A DNA stretch of 39,041 nucleotides from JBOFLG01 sp051657745. GTDB lineage: Bacteria > Actinomycetota > Actinomycetes > Actinomycetales > Dermatophilaceae. The notes under the pieces were generated by a model. The model searched no databases. It was not told the origin of the DNA and saw only the letters and a program-made list of their open reading frames with translations. The stretch lies in the NCBI GenBank assembly GCA_051657745.1, contig JBOFLG010000093.1, positions 1 to 39,041 of the forward strand. Direction: 5' to 3'. Positions 1-8,367 of the stretch are shown here, one piece after another. Every line of letters starts with the position of its first letter. Positions within the stretch are counted from its first letter, which is position 1. The translations under genes and the position numbers were made by a program.

Positions 1-47
1 CCTCGCCTCTCGGCCACTCCACCGTTGGGGGCGGCATTCACCGTCCG

Positions 48-120
48 AGCGGATGACCGGCCTCGAACCGGCGACCTCAACCTTGGCAAGGTTGCGCTCT
101 ACCAACTGAGCTACATCCGC
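48..120 (-). tRNA. tRNA-Gly (anticodon GCC)
   Basis: Read on the minus strand the 73 bases fold as a full cloverleaf. The acceptor stem GCGGATG pairs with CATCCGC, the D arm GCTC pairs with GAGC, and the anticodon stem CAACC/GGTTG encloses the loop TTGCCAA. A T arm carries TTCGAGG. The loop gives anticodon GCC, which reads GGC glycine codons. The discriminator base is T and no CCA is encoded, since CGG follows. No integrase gene or repeated 3' end is seen nearby, so there is no sign that this copy is an integration site. Confidence 0.95.
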
Positions 121-247
121 ACTCCCCGCTCGGTGGACCAAATTCCCCCGTGCGGCGTGCTGACAGACAGTATCTGATGCTCGGAGCGATCTCCAAACCG
201 GTGCCGAACCCCGCGCTCACAGGTCGGGTGCGCTGCCGGTGCGCCAC

Positions 248-1384
248 TCACGGCCAGACGTCAACGCGTTCCTCGGGAGCGGCCGGGCCCTGTGGGCGCC
301 GCCCGGTCGGGACTGCGGGGACCGGTGTCAGCGGTGCTGCGGCCACCTCGCTCAGTGCCGAGAAGTCGACGTGAGCGCCCCCGTCCACGGACCCGTAGCC
401 GACGAACGGGTCCGGCAGAATCGCCTGCGGCAGAACGGTTCTGCGGCGCTCGTGGCGGCTCGCGACGCGCCGGCGGATCCGCGCTCCGGCGCTGCGGTGC
501 TCCGTGGACGGCCACAGTTTCGTGGTCGCCGCATTGAACGCCGCACCGATGAGGACCGCGATAGCCAGGAAATAGAGCCAGATGAGGAGGACGATCGGGG
601 CCGACAACGGACCGTAGATTGACGACCCGCCAAGCGATGCGGCGATGGTGCCGCGTACGACAAACGACGCGACGAGCCAGATCACCAGGGTCAGCACTGC
701 ACCCGGAACGGCCCGCAACCACGGCGACCGCCGCGGGGTCGACACGTGGTAAAGGCTGGCCAGCCCGCCGACCACGAGAAGCACGACCACCGGCCAGTAG
801 AGCAGATCGAGCGCATTCCAGGGTTGCGGGATGATCTGGGCAAGCAGGCTCGGTCCGAGGAGAACCAGAGGGATGGTCACGATCCCGAGGACGAGTGCGA
901 CGACGTAGAGCGAGAAGGACAGCGCTCGGGTTGGCACAATGCCGCGTTCTCCCGACTGCCCGTACATGATGGCGATGGTGTCGACGAATACATTCAGGGC
1001 CCGCGACCCCGACCACAGCGACAGCACGAACCCCAGCGAGATCAGGTCGAATCGCCCGTCGCGCAGGACGTCATCGACGGTCGGGGCAAGGGTCGAGTCG
1101 ATGACATCGGACGTGACGAAGCGGGAGGCGTAGTCGTTGATCGACCATCGAACTTCTTCCACCGCAGCGCGGCCAAGCCAGCGACCGACGTAGCCGAGCC
1201 CGCCGAAGAGCCCGAGCACCAGCGGCGGCAGAGAGAGCAACGCGAAGAAGCCCGCCTCCGAGGCGAGCCCGGTGACCCGGTAGCGCAGGCAGACCCGCAC
1301 GGTCTCGATGGTGATGCGCGCAACGGCCACTGCGCCCGGAACGCGGGCCAGGGCCCGGCGCACCCGCCACGTGGCGTCGGTCAT
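248..1384 (-). CDS. YihY/BrkB family multi-pass membrane protein
   Basis: The 378-residue product is an inner-membrane protein of the YihY/virulence factor BrkB family. The N-terminus is basic and amphipathic. The family's first conserved block (SEAGFFALLSLPPLVLG) follows, then about six hydrophobic segments with the conserved SGSRAL stretch and the block GSSIYGPLSAPIVLLIWLY. A roughly 85-residue arginine- and proline-rich cytoplasmic tail ends the protein. The family was once called ribonuclease BN, but its molecular role is unsettled, so I assign none. I chose ATG 1384 because TACGGT lies 7 bases upstream, as in leaderless actinobacterial genes. The longer reading frame upstream runs into the PPK2 gene and is low-complexity. 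Confidence 0.85.
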   Translation of the reverse strand: MTDATWRVRRALARVPGAVAVARITIETVRVCLRYRVTGLASEAGFFALLSLPPLVLGLFGGLGYVGRWLGRAAVEEVRWSINDYASRFVTSDVIDSTLAPTVDDVLRDGRFDLISLGFVLSLWSGSRALNVFVDTIAIMYGQSGERGIVPTRALSFSLYVVALVLGIVTIPLVLLGPSLLAQIIPQPWNALDLLYWPVVVLLVVGGLASLYHVSTPRRSPWLRAVPGAVLTLVIWLVASFVVRGTIAASLGGSSIYGPLSAPIVLLIWLYFLAIAVLIGAAFNAATTKLWPSTEHRSAGARIRRRVASRHERRRTVLPQAILPDPFVGYGSVDGGAHVDFSALSEVAAAPLTPVPAVPTGRRPQGPAAPEERVDVWP

Positions 1385-1391
1385 GCGCACC

Positions 1392-1397
1392 ACCGTA
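1392..1397 (-). promoter_or_regulatory. Leaderless-type -10 box for the YihY/BrkB gene
   Basis: TACGGT on the minus strand fits the actinobacterial -10 pattern TANNNT and ends 7 bases before ATG 1384. Transcription would then begin at or next to the start codon. No good Shine-Dalgarno sequence competes with this reading. Identical bases occupy the same place before the HTH-MurA gene. Confidence 0.4.
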
Positions 1398-1460
1398 ACC
1401 GCCGGGCCGAGCGGCCGGACGGACCGTCGTCGGGCCGACCCGAGGCCACCGCTGCACCAG

Positions 1461-2468
1461 TCACATCGATGCCAACCGCGCCCTCTCGGCGGTGACGTCG
1501 AAGTCGGCCGCCGGCCACTGTGGGTCCATCTGCTCCAGATGTTCGACGACGAGTTGGGTGACCGCGAGACGCGCGTACCACTTGCGATCAGCTGGCACCA
1601 CATGCCACGGCGCATGCGCCGGGGAGCATCGCACCAGAGCGGCCTGGTACGCCTCTTGGTAGGCCGCCCAGAAGGCGCGCTCGTCCAGGTCTCCGGGGTT
1701 GAACTTCCAGTGCTTGTCCGGACGCGTGAGCCGCTCGGCCAGGCGACTCCTCTGCTCCTCCGCCGAGATGTGCAGCATGACCTTCACGATGGGCGTTCCG
1801 CGATCGACGACCGACTGCTCGAACGCGTTGATCTGCGTGTACCGACGCGACCACGTCCCGCGGGGTACGAGATTGTGAACGCGCACAATCAGCACGTCCT
1901 CGTAGTGCGAGCGGTCGAACACGCCGATCACCCCAGGTGACGGCAGGGCCCGGCGAATCCGCCACAAGAAAGGATGCTGCCGCTCCTCGGCGGTTGGTGC
2001 TTTGAATGCCGTGATATCGACACCCTGCGGGTCGACCGCACCGACAACGTGGCGCATGATCCCCCCTTTGCCGGACGTGTCCATGCCCTGGATGACGAGC
2101 AGGAGGGACCGGGTTCCGCCGCCGCGCGACTCGGCCCAAAGCCGCTCCTGGAGTTCGGCCAGACGGGGCTGGAGTTCGGCCATTGCGGCCGCAGCGGCAG
2201 CCTTGTCGCCAGTGAACGCCGGCGTCGCGCGCGGGTCGACCGCGTCGAGGCGGAACTCCGAATTCACGCGGAGCGCGTCCGACCAGCGGGTCGGGGCCGA
2301 CGGGTCGGACGATGCGGTGCCGGTCCGGGAGGCCTCGCGACGTTCGGCCTTCGGTGCCTTGCCAGTCCTCGCAGCTGTGGGGGCCTTCGGTGCCTTGCCG
2401 GTCCTCGCAACTGTGGGGGCCTTCGCTGCCTTGCCAGTCCTCGCGGCGTTGGCCGACGTATTTCCCAT
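1461..2468 (-). CDS. ppk2: Polyphosphate kinase 2 (PPK2), class III-like, with K/A repeat tail
   Basis: The 335-residue protein transfers phosphate between polyphosphate and nucleotides. Walker A is GMDTSGKGG (residues 128-136), Walker B is DRSHYED (185-191), and the lid block RLTRPDKHWKF lies near 247-256. The continuation DVLIVRVHNL resembles the class III enzymes that phosphorylate AMP and ADP; the subclass is inferred. Residues 9-44 are three 12-residue repeats of the type ARTGKAPKAPTA, giving a lysine/alanine-rich, probably disordered tail reminiscent of histone H1-like tails. The core starts only near residue 60. ATG 2468 is the first start that includes the whole repeat. The gene diverges from the RibD-C reductase across 37 bp. 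Confidence 0.9.
   Translation of the reverse strand: MGNTSANAARTGKAAKAPTVARTGKAPKAPTAARTGKAPKAERREASRTGTASSDPSAPTRWSDALRVNSEFRLDAVDPRATPAFTGDKAAAAAAMAELQPRLAELQERLWAESRGGGTRSLLLVIQGMDTSGKGGIMRHVVGAVDPQGVDITAFKAPTAEERQHPFLWRIRRALPSPGVIGVFDRSHYEDVLIVRVHNLVPRGTWSRRYTQINAFEQSVVDRGTPIVKVMLHISAEEQRSRLAERLTRPDKHWKFNPGDLDERAFWAAYQEAYQAALVRCSPAHAPWHVVPADRKWYARLAVTQLVVEHLEQMDPQWPAADFDVTAERARLASM
2337..2444 (-). repeat. Three tandem 36-bp repeats inside ppk2
   Basis: Three consecutive 36-bp units encode ARTGKA(A/P)KAPT(V/A), the third decaying after ARTGKAPKA. The units differ at a handful of mostly synonymous positions and keep the frame, so copy number could change without breaking the gene. Confidence 0.85.
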
Positions 2469-2505
2469 CCGCGCATGATGGCAGAGTGAGCACCAGAATG
2501 ACGTC

Positions 2506-3243
2506 GTGCGCATCCTTCTCGGGCCCGATGGAGCCTCAGCCAGCGACGAGCCGGTCACCGACGATGTCCTCGCCGGGCTCTACGCCTTCCCACCCGGTGA
2601 ACGGTGGCTGCGAGCGAACATGGTGACCACCTTGGACGGCGCGGTCGCCGGCGCCGACGGACGCAGCGGGTCGATCAACACGCCGCCCGACACCCGCCTC
2701 TTCGCGGTCCAGCGTGACCTGTGCGACGTTGTGCTCGTCGGCGCGGGGACCGCGCGCGCCGAGGGTTATCGGCGGGTCGGGGCGACTCCCCGCTCCTCCG
2801 ACCCAGCCGCACTAGCGGTGGTGACTCGCTCCGCCCGTGTGCCTGATCTGTTGCTCGAGCCAACACTGGGCCGTGGAGCCCTGCTCGTACTCACGTGCGC
2901 GGCCGCTGGTGCCGACCGTCTCGCCGTCCTGCGTTCCGCCGTCGGCGCGGACGCACTTGTCGTCTGCGGCGACCACGACGTCGACCTCACCGACGCGGTA
3001 GTGCAGTTGGCCGCGCTCGGGATGCCCGGAGTCCTCTGCGAAGGAGGGCCGAGCTTGCTGGGGTCTGCCTTCGCGGCCGGGGTGGTCGACGAGCTCGCAC
3101 TCACCCTCGCGCCCACCGTGGTGGGCGGTGACGCGACCCGGCTGGCGTCCGGCGCGTTCGCCGGCCCGCACGGCATCCGGATGACGCCGCACCTCCTCCT
3201 CGAGGAGGACGGGACGATGCTTGGGCTCTGGCGGGTCGTGTGA
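2506..3243 (+). CDS. Pyrimidine reductase family protein (RibD C-terminal / DHFR-like fold)
   Basis: The 245-residue protein has the fold of the RibD C-terminal reductase. It carries RANMVTTLDGAVAG (substrate and NADPH contact block), the DVVLVGAGTARAEGYRR stretch, and CEGGPSLLGS near the C-terminus. This family reduces ribosyl-amino-pyrimidines or related substrates with NADPH. The stand-alone actinobacterial copies have no agreed substrate, and no riboflavin genes lie nearby, so the exact reaction is open. The GTG at 2506 is the earliest in-frame start after the 37-bp divergent gap to ppk2. Its stop codon abuts the convergent hydrolase stop codon with no spacer. Confidence 0.8.
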   Translation: MRILLGPDGASASDEPVTDDVLAGLYAFPPGERWLRANMVTTLDGAVAGADGRSGSINTPPDTRLFAVQRDLCDVVLVGAGTARAEGYRRVGATPRSSDPAALAVVTRSARVPDLLLEPTLGRGALLVLTCAAAGADRLAVLRSAVGADALVVCGDHDVDLTDAVVQLAALGMPGVLCEGGPSLLGSAFAAGVVDELALTLAPTVVGGDATRLASGAFAGPHGIRMTPHLLLEEDGTMLGLWRVV

Positions 3244-4482
3244 TCAGCTGGCGACGAACGCGCCCACGACTCGCTCCCACCGCTCGGGGTCGGTGTTCCA
3301 CTCCTTGGTGTGCCGGGCGGTGTGCCATTCCTCCATGGTGACCAGATCGGGGCGGGCGGCCGCCAACGCCCGGGAGGGGCCGCACGGCACAAACTCGTCG
3401 TCGGCAGAATGCACCACCAGCATCGGATGACGCAGTTCGTCAGCGCGGCTGACCCAGTCGGTGAGCGCAAGGTCGACTGCCTCGTGGACCCCGACCAGCC
3501 GGTGCCACCATCGCCGGCTCATCATCATCCGAGCCAGCGGGCCGATGTGCCGCGGCAGGTGCGCTTGGCGGGCGTGATGGGCAAGAACATCGCCCCAGTC
3601 GACCACCGGAGCGTCGAGCACTACCCGGGACACCGAACTCGACAGGGGCGAACGGTCGAGGGTCTGCAGCACGATCGCGGCACCCATGGACCACCCCACC
3701 AGCAGCAGTTCGCGGGCGCCACGGACCGTGGCGAACCGCATGGCGGCATCAACGTCGCGCCACTCCGAGAGCCCGAGCGCGTACCGGCCGTCGGCACCGG
3801 ACGGCACGCCGTCGTCGTTGCGGTACGTGGGAACCACCACTGTGATTCCGGCGTCCAGGAGCGGCGGGATCGCGCGCACACACTCCTCACGTTGTGCTCC
3901 GCGGCCGTGAACGAGGACGGCCCACCGCTCCCCCGGCCCGGCCGGCGGCGTGACCACCCAGGCGGGCATCGCCCCAAGTTCGCTGGGGTAGGTGGTGTGT
4001 TCGGTGGGGAGGCCGAGGCCGACATCGGGCGCGGCACCATGAAAGTACTGGTTCCAGCGCGCCGGCCCGGGCTCGAGGCGCCCGCGATCGACCCCGAGCA
4101 ACTCCCGTTCGACGCGACCGGCGTGATCGTCGTGCCGGATGACGTCACCGAGCCGGGCATGGCCGGCACCTCCCGCAAGCCACAGCCCGTACCGCCCGGG
4201 AACGACAGTCTCGGCCGTGGCACCGACCGTCAGGCGGTCGCCCCCGACGGCATGCACCATCACGTCGTCGGGTCGTTGACGGTCTGGGGTCAGTACCCGT
4301 CGGGCGAAATACGCGGCCGCAGCGACCGATCCGGCGCCCGACGCGAACGCTGCGGTGGCACCGAGGACCGCGCCGGTGACCGCCGCTCGGCGCAACCGGC
4401 TCGGGTCCGCGTCCCGGCTCCCCACGGACTCGGAGGTCCTGGCAGCGCCGGGGGCGCTCGCACGCTGCTCGTCATCTGTCAT
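3244..4482 (-). CDS. Alpha/beta hydrolase with N-terminal membrane segment
   Basis: The 412-residue serine hydrolase has a hydrophobic alanine-rich stretch at residues 33-58, read as a membrane anchor or uncleaved signal. The hydrolase core follows: oxyanion block VHGRG (191-195), nucleophile elbow GWSMG (Ser265), acid in HSADDEF (about 361) and a candidate catalytic His at 387 or 391. The substrate is unknown; family members cleave esters, peptides or lipids. Its ATG overlaps the stop codon of the upstream Prim-PolC/LigC gene as ATGA, so the two are translationally coupled although no shared biochemistry is obvious. Confidence 0.8.
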   Translation of the reverse strand: MTDDEQRASAPGAARTSESVGSRDADPSRLRRAAVTGAVLGATAAFASGAGSVAAAAYFARRVLTPDRQRPDDVMVHAVGGDRLTVGATAETVVPGRYGLWLAGGAGHARLGDVIRHDDHAGRVERELLGVDRGRLEPGPARWNQYFHGAAPDVGLGLPTEHTTYPSELGAMPAWVVTPPAGPGERWAVLVHGRGAQREECVRAIPPLLDAGITVVVPTYRNDDGVPSGADGRYALGLSEWRDVDAAMRFATVRGARELLLVGWSMGAAIVLQTLDRSPLSSSVSRVVLDAPVVDWGDVLAHHARQAHLPRHIGPLARMMMSRRWWHRLVGVHEAVDLALTDWVSRADELRHPMLVVHSADDEFVPCGPSRALAAARPDLVTMEEWHTARHTKEWNTDPERWERVVGAFVAS

Positions 4483-6641
4483 CGTCCGGCTCCGTCCAGG
4501 ACGGCGGAGAGGTCATACGACACTGGCTCGTCCAACTGGTCGAAGGTGCACTGGTCAGGGGTCTTGTCGAGACGCCAGCGGACGAACTGCGCGGTGTGCC
4601 GGAACCGCGCGCCCTCCATATGGTCGTAGCGCACTTCGACAACCCGCTCGGGTCGCAGCGGAGTGAACGAGAGGTCTTTGCCTGCGGCCCAGCGGCTGCC
4701 GGCCGCAGCCTGTGGAGTGCGAGTCCCTTCCTGCTGCGCCGCCCACGCCCACGGATGCTGGTCAAATGTGGTGACCAGCGGCTGCAGCTCTGCGTACAGT
4801 TCCGCACGGCGCGCCATCGAGAACGCGCCGATTACGCCGACCGAGGCAAGCGACCCGTCATCCGTGTAGATACCGAGCAACAGCGATCCGATCGCCTCTG
4901 GGCCGGACTTATGGACGCGATAGCCGGCCACCACGCAGTCAGCAGTGCGTTCATGTTTGATCTTCGACATCGTGCGCTTGTCCGGCTCGTACCGAGAGTC
5001 CAGAGCCTTGGCGACCAGACCGTCGAGGCCGGCGCCTTCGAACTCGACGAACCACTGCCCGGCAACGTCATGGTCCGTCGTTGCCGGCGTCAGGTGAATC
5101 GGCGCCGTCGCCGTCGCGAGCGCCTCGGTGAGCAGCGCACGACGTTCCGCGAACGGCCGTCCGGTGAGGTCGTCGTCGCCGAGGGCCAACAGGTCGAAGG
5201 CGACGAACCGCGCGGGGGTCTGGACCGACAGTTTCCGTACTCGGCTGGCCGCTGGATGGATCCGCTGGCTGAGCAGGTCGAAGTCGAGGCGGTCTCCCCC
5301 CGGCCGGATGACGATGATCTCGCCATCGACAACGCACCGCTCCGGCAGATTTGCCAGGGCCGCATCGACGATCTCGGGGAAGTAGCGCGTCATCGGTTTC
5401 TCGTTGCGGCTGCCGATCTCGACGAGGTCACCCGAGCGGAACACGATTGACCGGAACCCATCCCATTTCGGCTCGAACGAGACCTCACGTGCCGCAAGTG
5501 CGGCAACGCCCGTGACCGACTTGGCCAGCATCGGCGGTACCGGCGGCACGACCGGCATCCGCCACTGCGCGCGGAGTGCCGCGTCGCGTTCGGCTTTGGG
5601 GGCGAGGTACTGATCGTCGGTCTTGTCGGTGCGGCGCTTGCTCGGTGGTACCCGTGGTGGCTCGCCGGGCATCTTCGGGTAGTCGGGTGGGAAGCTCAGC
5701 TCGCCGAGACCGCGCTCCTCGACATCGCCGCGCCACAACGCGAGGGCCGCGCTCAGATCACCGACCGCGTCGTCGATGCCGGCCCACGCATCGCCCCGGT
5801 CCTCCAGCACGTCGGGCACCGTCAGGACGGTGAAGTCGCGTGGGCTGATCGTGGTGAGTTCGTCCCAGCCGACCGGCATCGACACCGGCGCTCCAGGAAG
5901 CGGGCGCGGGCTGTAGGCGGAGGCAATGGTGCGGTCGCGGCACGCCTGGTTGTAGTCGACGAAGACCCGTTCACCGCGTTCTTCCTTCCACCAGGATGTC
6001 GTGACCAGGTCGGGCATGCGACGTTCAAGCTCGCGGGCGATGCCGATCACCCCGTGGCGCACGTCGAGGAACTCGTGGGTCGGGGCCACCCGGGCGTAGA
6101 CGTGCACTCCTCGGTTGCCGCTGGTTTTGGCCCAACCGGTGAGGCCAAGTTCGGTGAGCAGCTCGCGCAGCGCGACCGCCACCTCCACGGCATCCGCGAA
6201 GGTACGCCCCGGTTGGGGGTCGAGGTCGATGCGCAGTTCGTCGGGACGGTCGTTATCAGCGGCACGCACCGGCCACGGATGGAAGGTCACCGTGTTCATC
6301 TGCACGGCCCAGACCGCGGCCGCGACCTCGTCGAGCATCAGTTGAGGGTGGCGCCGCCCGCTCGGGTACCGACAGGAGACGGTGTGCATCCATTCGGGCA
6401 TCCCCGCTGGCGGATTCTTCTGGTAGAACTCCTCGCCATCGACGCCGTCGGGGAAACGCTGAAGGGTCACCGGGCGGTGACCGACATGACGCAGGAGAAC
6501 GTCGCCAACCGCCATGATGTAGCCAGCGAGGTCGCCCTTGGTGATGCCGGCGTCGTTCCACATCAGCCGGTCGGGGCTGCTCAGGCGCACCTCCCGGACC
6601 TGATGCGGCCCCTCGACTTCGAGGATCTGCACATCGACCAT
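4479..6641 (-). CDS. Fused Prim-PolC polymerase and LigC ATP-dependent DNA ligase
   Basis: This 720-residue protein joins two DNA-repair enzymes. Residues 1-300 are a LigD-type primase-polymerase domain with His121 (FHPWP), the metal pair Asp139/Asp141 (DLDP) and the third Asp229 (FVDYNQ). Residues 320-362 are a charged proline-rich linker. Residues 363-720 are an ATP-dependent ligase with Lys392 in PKWDGFR (adenylation site), DGLVAK, and KIKHERTADCVVAGYR, all LigC-like. The nuclease (PE) domain of classical LigD is absent, and no Ku gene lies in the window. In mycobacteria the stand-alone Prim-PolC and LigC act in short-gap and base excision repair, so a role there rather than Ku-dependent end joining is inferred. 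Confidence 0.88.
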   Translation of the reverse strand: MVDVQILEVEGPHQVREVRLSSPDRLMWNDAGITKGDLAGYIMAVGDVLLRHVGHRPVTLQRFPDGVDGEEFYQKNPPAGMPEWMHTVSCRYPSGRRHPQLMLDEVAAAVWAVQMNTVTFHPWPVRAADNDRPDELRIDLDPQPGRTFADAVEVAVALRELLTELGLTGWAKTSGNRGVHVYARVAPTHEFLDVRHGVIGIARELERRMPDLVTTSWWKEERGERVFVDYNQACRDRTIASAYSPRPLPGAPVSMPVGWDELTTISPRDFTVLTVPDVLEDRGDAWAGIDDAVGDLSAALALWRGDVEERGLGELSFPPDYPKMPGEPPRVPPSKRRTDKTDDQYLAPKAERDAALRAQWRMPVVPPVPPMLAKSVTGVAALAAREVSFEPKWDGFRSIVFRSGDLVEIGSRNEKPMTRYFPEIVDAALANLPERCVVDGEIIVIRPGGDRLDFDLLSQRIHPAASRVRKLSVQTPARFVAFDLLALGDDDLTGRPFAERRALLTEALATATAPIHLTPATTDHDVAGQWFVEFEGAGLDGLVAKALDSRYEPDKRTMSKIKHERTADCVVAGYRVHKSGPEAIGSLLLGIYTDDGSLASVGVIGAFSMARRAELYAELQPLVTTFDQHPWAWAAQQEGTRTPQAAAGSRWAAGKDLSFTPLRPERVVEVRYDHMEGARFRHTAQFVRWRLDKTPDQCTFDQLDEPVSYDLSAVLDGAGR

Positions 6642-6647
6642 GTACGG

Positions 6648-6653
6648 AGCCTA
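6648..6653 (-). promoter_or_regulatory. Leaderless-type -10 box for the Prim-PolC/LigC gene
   Basis: TAGGCT on the minus strand matches TANNNT and is separated from ATG 6641 by exactly six bases. That places the expected transcription start on the A of the start codon. No Shine-Dalgarno sequence is seen before this ATG. Confidence 0.45.
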
Positions 6654-6741
6654 ACGACGGGCGACCACCTGGCGGTTCTGTGAGGTCGCCAGGGACGCGG
6701 CGGTCGGGAACCATCGGCTTCCGGTCGATGTTGGGGTGAGC

Positions 6742-7176
6742 ATGGCCAGGACACCGAGCAACCGCGAGTACGCCGTCAACCGATCCGAGCAGGAGTGGCG
6801 CGAACACCTGTCGCCGGAGGCGTACCAGGTGCTTCGGAAGGCGGGCACGGAGCGGCCGTTCACCGGCGAGTACACCGACACCACCACGGTCGGGGTGTAC
6901 GCCTGCCGGGCGTGCGGCACTGAGCTGTTCCGGTCCGAGACCAAGTTCGAGAGCCACTGCGGGTGGCCATCGTTCTACGCGCCACTGGCGGGCGACACCG
7001 TGGAGTACGTCGAGGACCGTTCGCTGCCAGGGCGGCCCCGCGTCGAGGTGCGTTGCGCCACCTGCGGCAGCCACCTCGGTCACGTGTTCGAGGGCGAGGG
7101 CTACGACACGCCCACGGATCAGCGCTACTGCATCAACTCGGTGAGCCTGGCCTTGAAGCCCGGCGCCGGCTCCTGA
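6742..7176 (+). CDS. msrB: Peptide-methionine (R)-S-oxide reductase
   Basis: The 144-residue cytosolic enzyme reduces methionine-R-sulfoxide in oxidised proteins. Two CxxC pairs (CRAC and CATC) bind the structural zinc. GWPSF and the catalytic cysteine in RYCINS are intact. Length and domain order are normal for MsrB. ATG 6742 is preferred because the run GGGGTG just before it can serve as a ribosome site; an in-frame GTG at 6736 would add two residues. The gene diverges from the Prim-PolC/LigC gene across about 100 bp. Its stop codon is 12 bp before one copy of the 64-bp inverted repeat. Confidence 0.95.
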   Translation: MARTPSNREYAVNRSEQEWREHLSPEAYQVLRKAGTERPFTGEYTDTTTVGVYACRACGTELFRSETKFESHCGWPSFYAPLAGDTVEYVEDRSLPGRPRVEVRCATCGSHLGHVFEGEGYDTPTDQRYCINSVSLALKPGAGS

Positions 7177-7188
7177 CCGGCGCCGCCT

Positions 7189-7252
7189 GGTTTTCCCGCC
7201 CCATCCGGGAACCCCCGGGTTCGCACGGGCAGTCAACTCCCGCGAACTGGGG
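7189..7252 (+). repeat. Left copy of a 64-bp inverted repeat pair
   Basis: This segment aligns without gaps to the reverse complement of 8368-8431 at 51 of 64 positions (about 80%). Both begin GGTTTT and share the block CCGCCCCATCCG. The two copies face each other around the DUF559 gene. This copy lies directly after msrB. Confidence 0.8.
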
Positions 7253-7304
7253 CGTTCGCATGTCACCACGGAAAGGCCAGACCGGACAGCACCCCGGATG
7301 ACGG

Positions 7305-8249
7305 TCATGCCGCCTGCCGCAGCGCCCGACGGACCGTGGCGACGACCGCGCCGGGGCGCTCGAGGTCGGCCCAGGTGATCCGCGCGACCATCCAGCCGAG
7401 CGCGCGGAGTCGGTCCTCGCGCCTCTTCTCCGCCCAGAGCACGCCGGGATCACCGCTGGTGTACTTCATCCGGCCATCGAACTCGACGAGCACTCTGGTC
7501 CCGTTGACGCACAGGTCGGCTCGACCGACAAGTTCCCCGTTGACGTCCCGGACCTCGACCTGCGGCGTGACTGGGATCCCGTAGGTAACCAGCTCGACCC
7601 GGCACCGCGACTCGCCCACCGACTCGGACCGGCCGTCGAGCAAGATGGTCATCGCCCGGGCTCGGGACGATCGCGGCCAGGTGGACACTCGCTGCACCGC
7701 CGCGTCGATATCGGCGGGCACCGTGCGACCGGCGTGCAGGGCCGCGTCGGCCGTGACGACGCCGGGAACGGTGCCGTGGTCGATGGCGAGCTGCACGACC
7801 GCCGTAGCCACGTCCTCCGCCGGCCCCAGGTGGGTCTCGAGCAGGGCCGGGCGGTCAGCCCGGGTGGGGGTGGGGCGGATCCAGAATGCCTTCATTCCGA
7901 CTGCGCGGTCGACTGGTCGGTGCAGCGCCGGCCGGGCGAGGTCGACGCCCCACAGGGGGAGATCGTGTGCGAGCACCGCGCTGTGGCTGGTCAGGGTGGC
8001 GTCCGCGTAGAGCAAGCCGGCGCCCGCGCACAGGTGGCGGTGCCATGACTCCGCGGACATGCTGACGAGCGATGCCACGGCGTACAACCCGCGGCCTGGA
8101 TGAACCAGGTGCTTGCCCCGCACCAGTCGGGTGAGCGTGGCGTCACCGACGGCGACTCGGCGGGCCTGCGCCGTCGTGAACATGCCGCGCTGCCCGGCCG
8201 CGAGAGCGGTGACAGCGGCAAGAGCCGGATCGAGAGCGGTGGTACCCAT
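7305..8249 (-). CDS. AbiEi-like winged-helix / DUF559 endonuclease-fold protein
   Basis: The 314-residue protein has two parts. Residues 20-60 (GMFTTAQAR to GLYAVAS) match the AbiEi-type N-terminal winged helix of type IV antitoxins. Residues 205-300 match the DUF559/Vsr-like nuclease fold, with Glu213, Asp245 (GRADL), Glu256/Asp258 (VEFDG) and a basic helix EKRREDRLRALGW supplying plausible catalytic residues. Such proteins are frequent and often multicopy in actinobacteria, but their role is not established; no AbiEii-type toxin partner lies here. The flanking 64-bp inverted repeats raise the possibility that the gene moved as a unit. ATG 8249 gives a complete winged helix. Confidence 0.75.
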   Translation of the reverse strand: MGTTALDPALAAVTALAAGQRGMFTTAQARRVAVGDATLTRLVRGKHLVHPGRGLYAVASLVSMSAESWHRHLCAGAGLLYADATLTSHSAVLAHDLPLWGVDLARPALHRPVDRAVGMKAFWIRPTPTRADRPALLETHLGPAEDVATAVVQLAIDHGTVPGVVTADAALHAGRTVPADIDAAVQRVSTWPRSSRARAMTILLDGRSESVGESRCRVELVTYGIPVTPQVEVRDVNGELVGRADLCVNGTRVLVEFDGRMKYTSGDPGVLWAEKRREDRLRALGWMVARITWADLERPGAVVATVRRALRQAA

Positions 8250-8367
8250 GGGAGGAGCGTGGCGTCATCCGCCAATGGGCTCGACGACTGCACCAGGATG
8301 GGCCGCTATCTGTGGATGGTCGCGTCCGACCCCACCGGCCTGTGGACAGCCGCTCCACACGACATGA

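Noticed and set aside
48..120. tRNA-Gly as an attachment site of an integrated element
   Set aside because: No integrase, excisionase or repeated tRNA end is present, and the adjoining genes look like ordinary core genes.
4479..6641. Classical LigD of Ku-dependent end joining
   Set aside because: The nuclease domain is missing, the ligase blocks are LigC-like, and no Ku gene is in the window.
7305..8249. Complete AbiE toxin-antitoxin system
   Set aside because: Only the AbiEi-like winged helix is present, fused to a nuclease fold; no AbiEii nucleotidyltransferase gene lies on either side.
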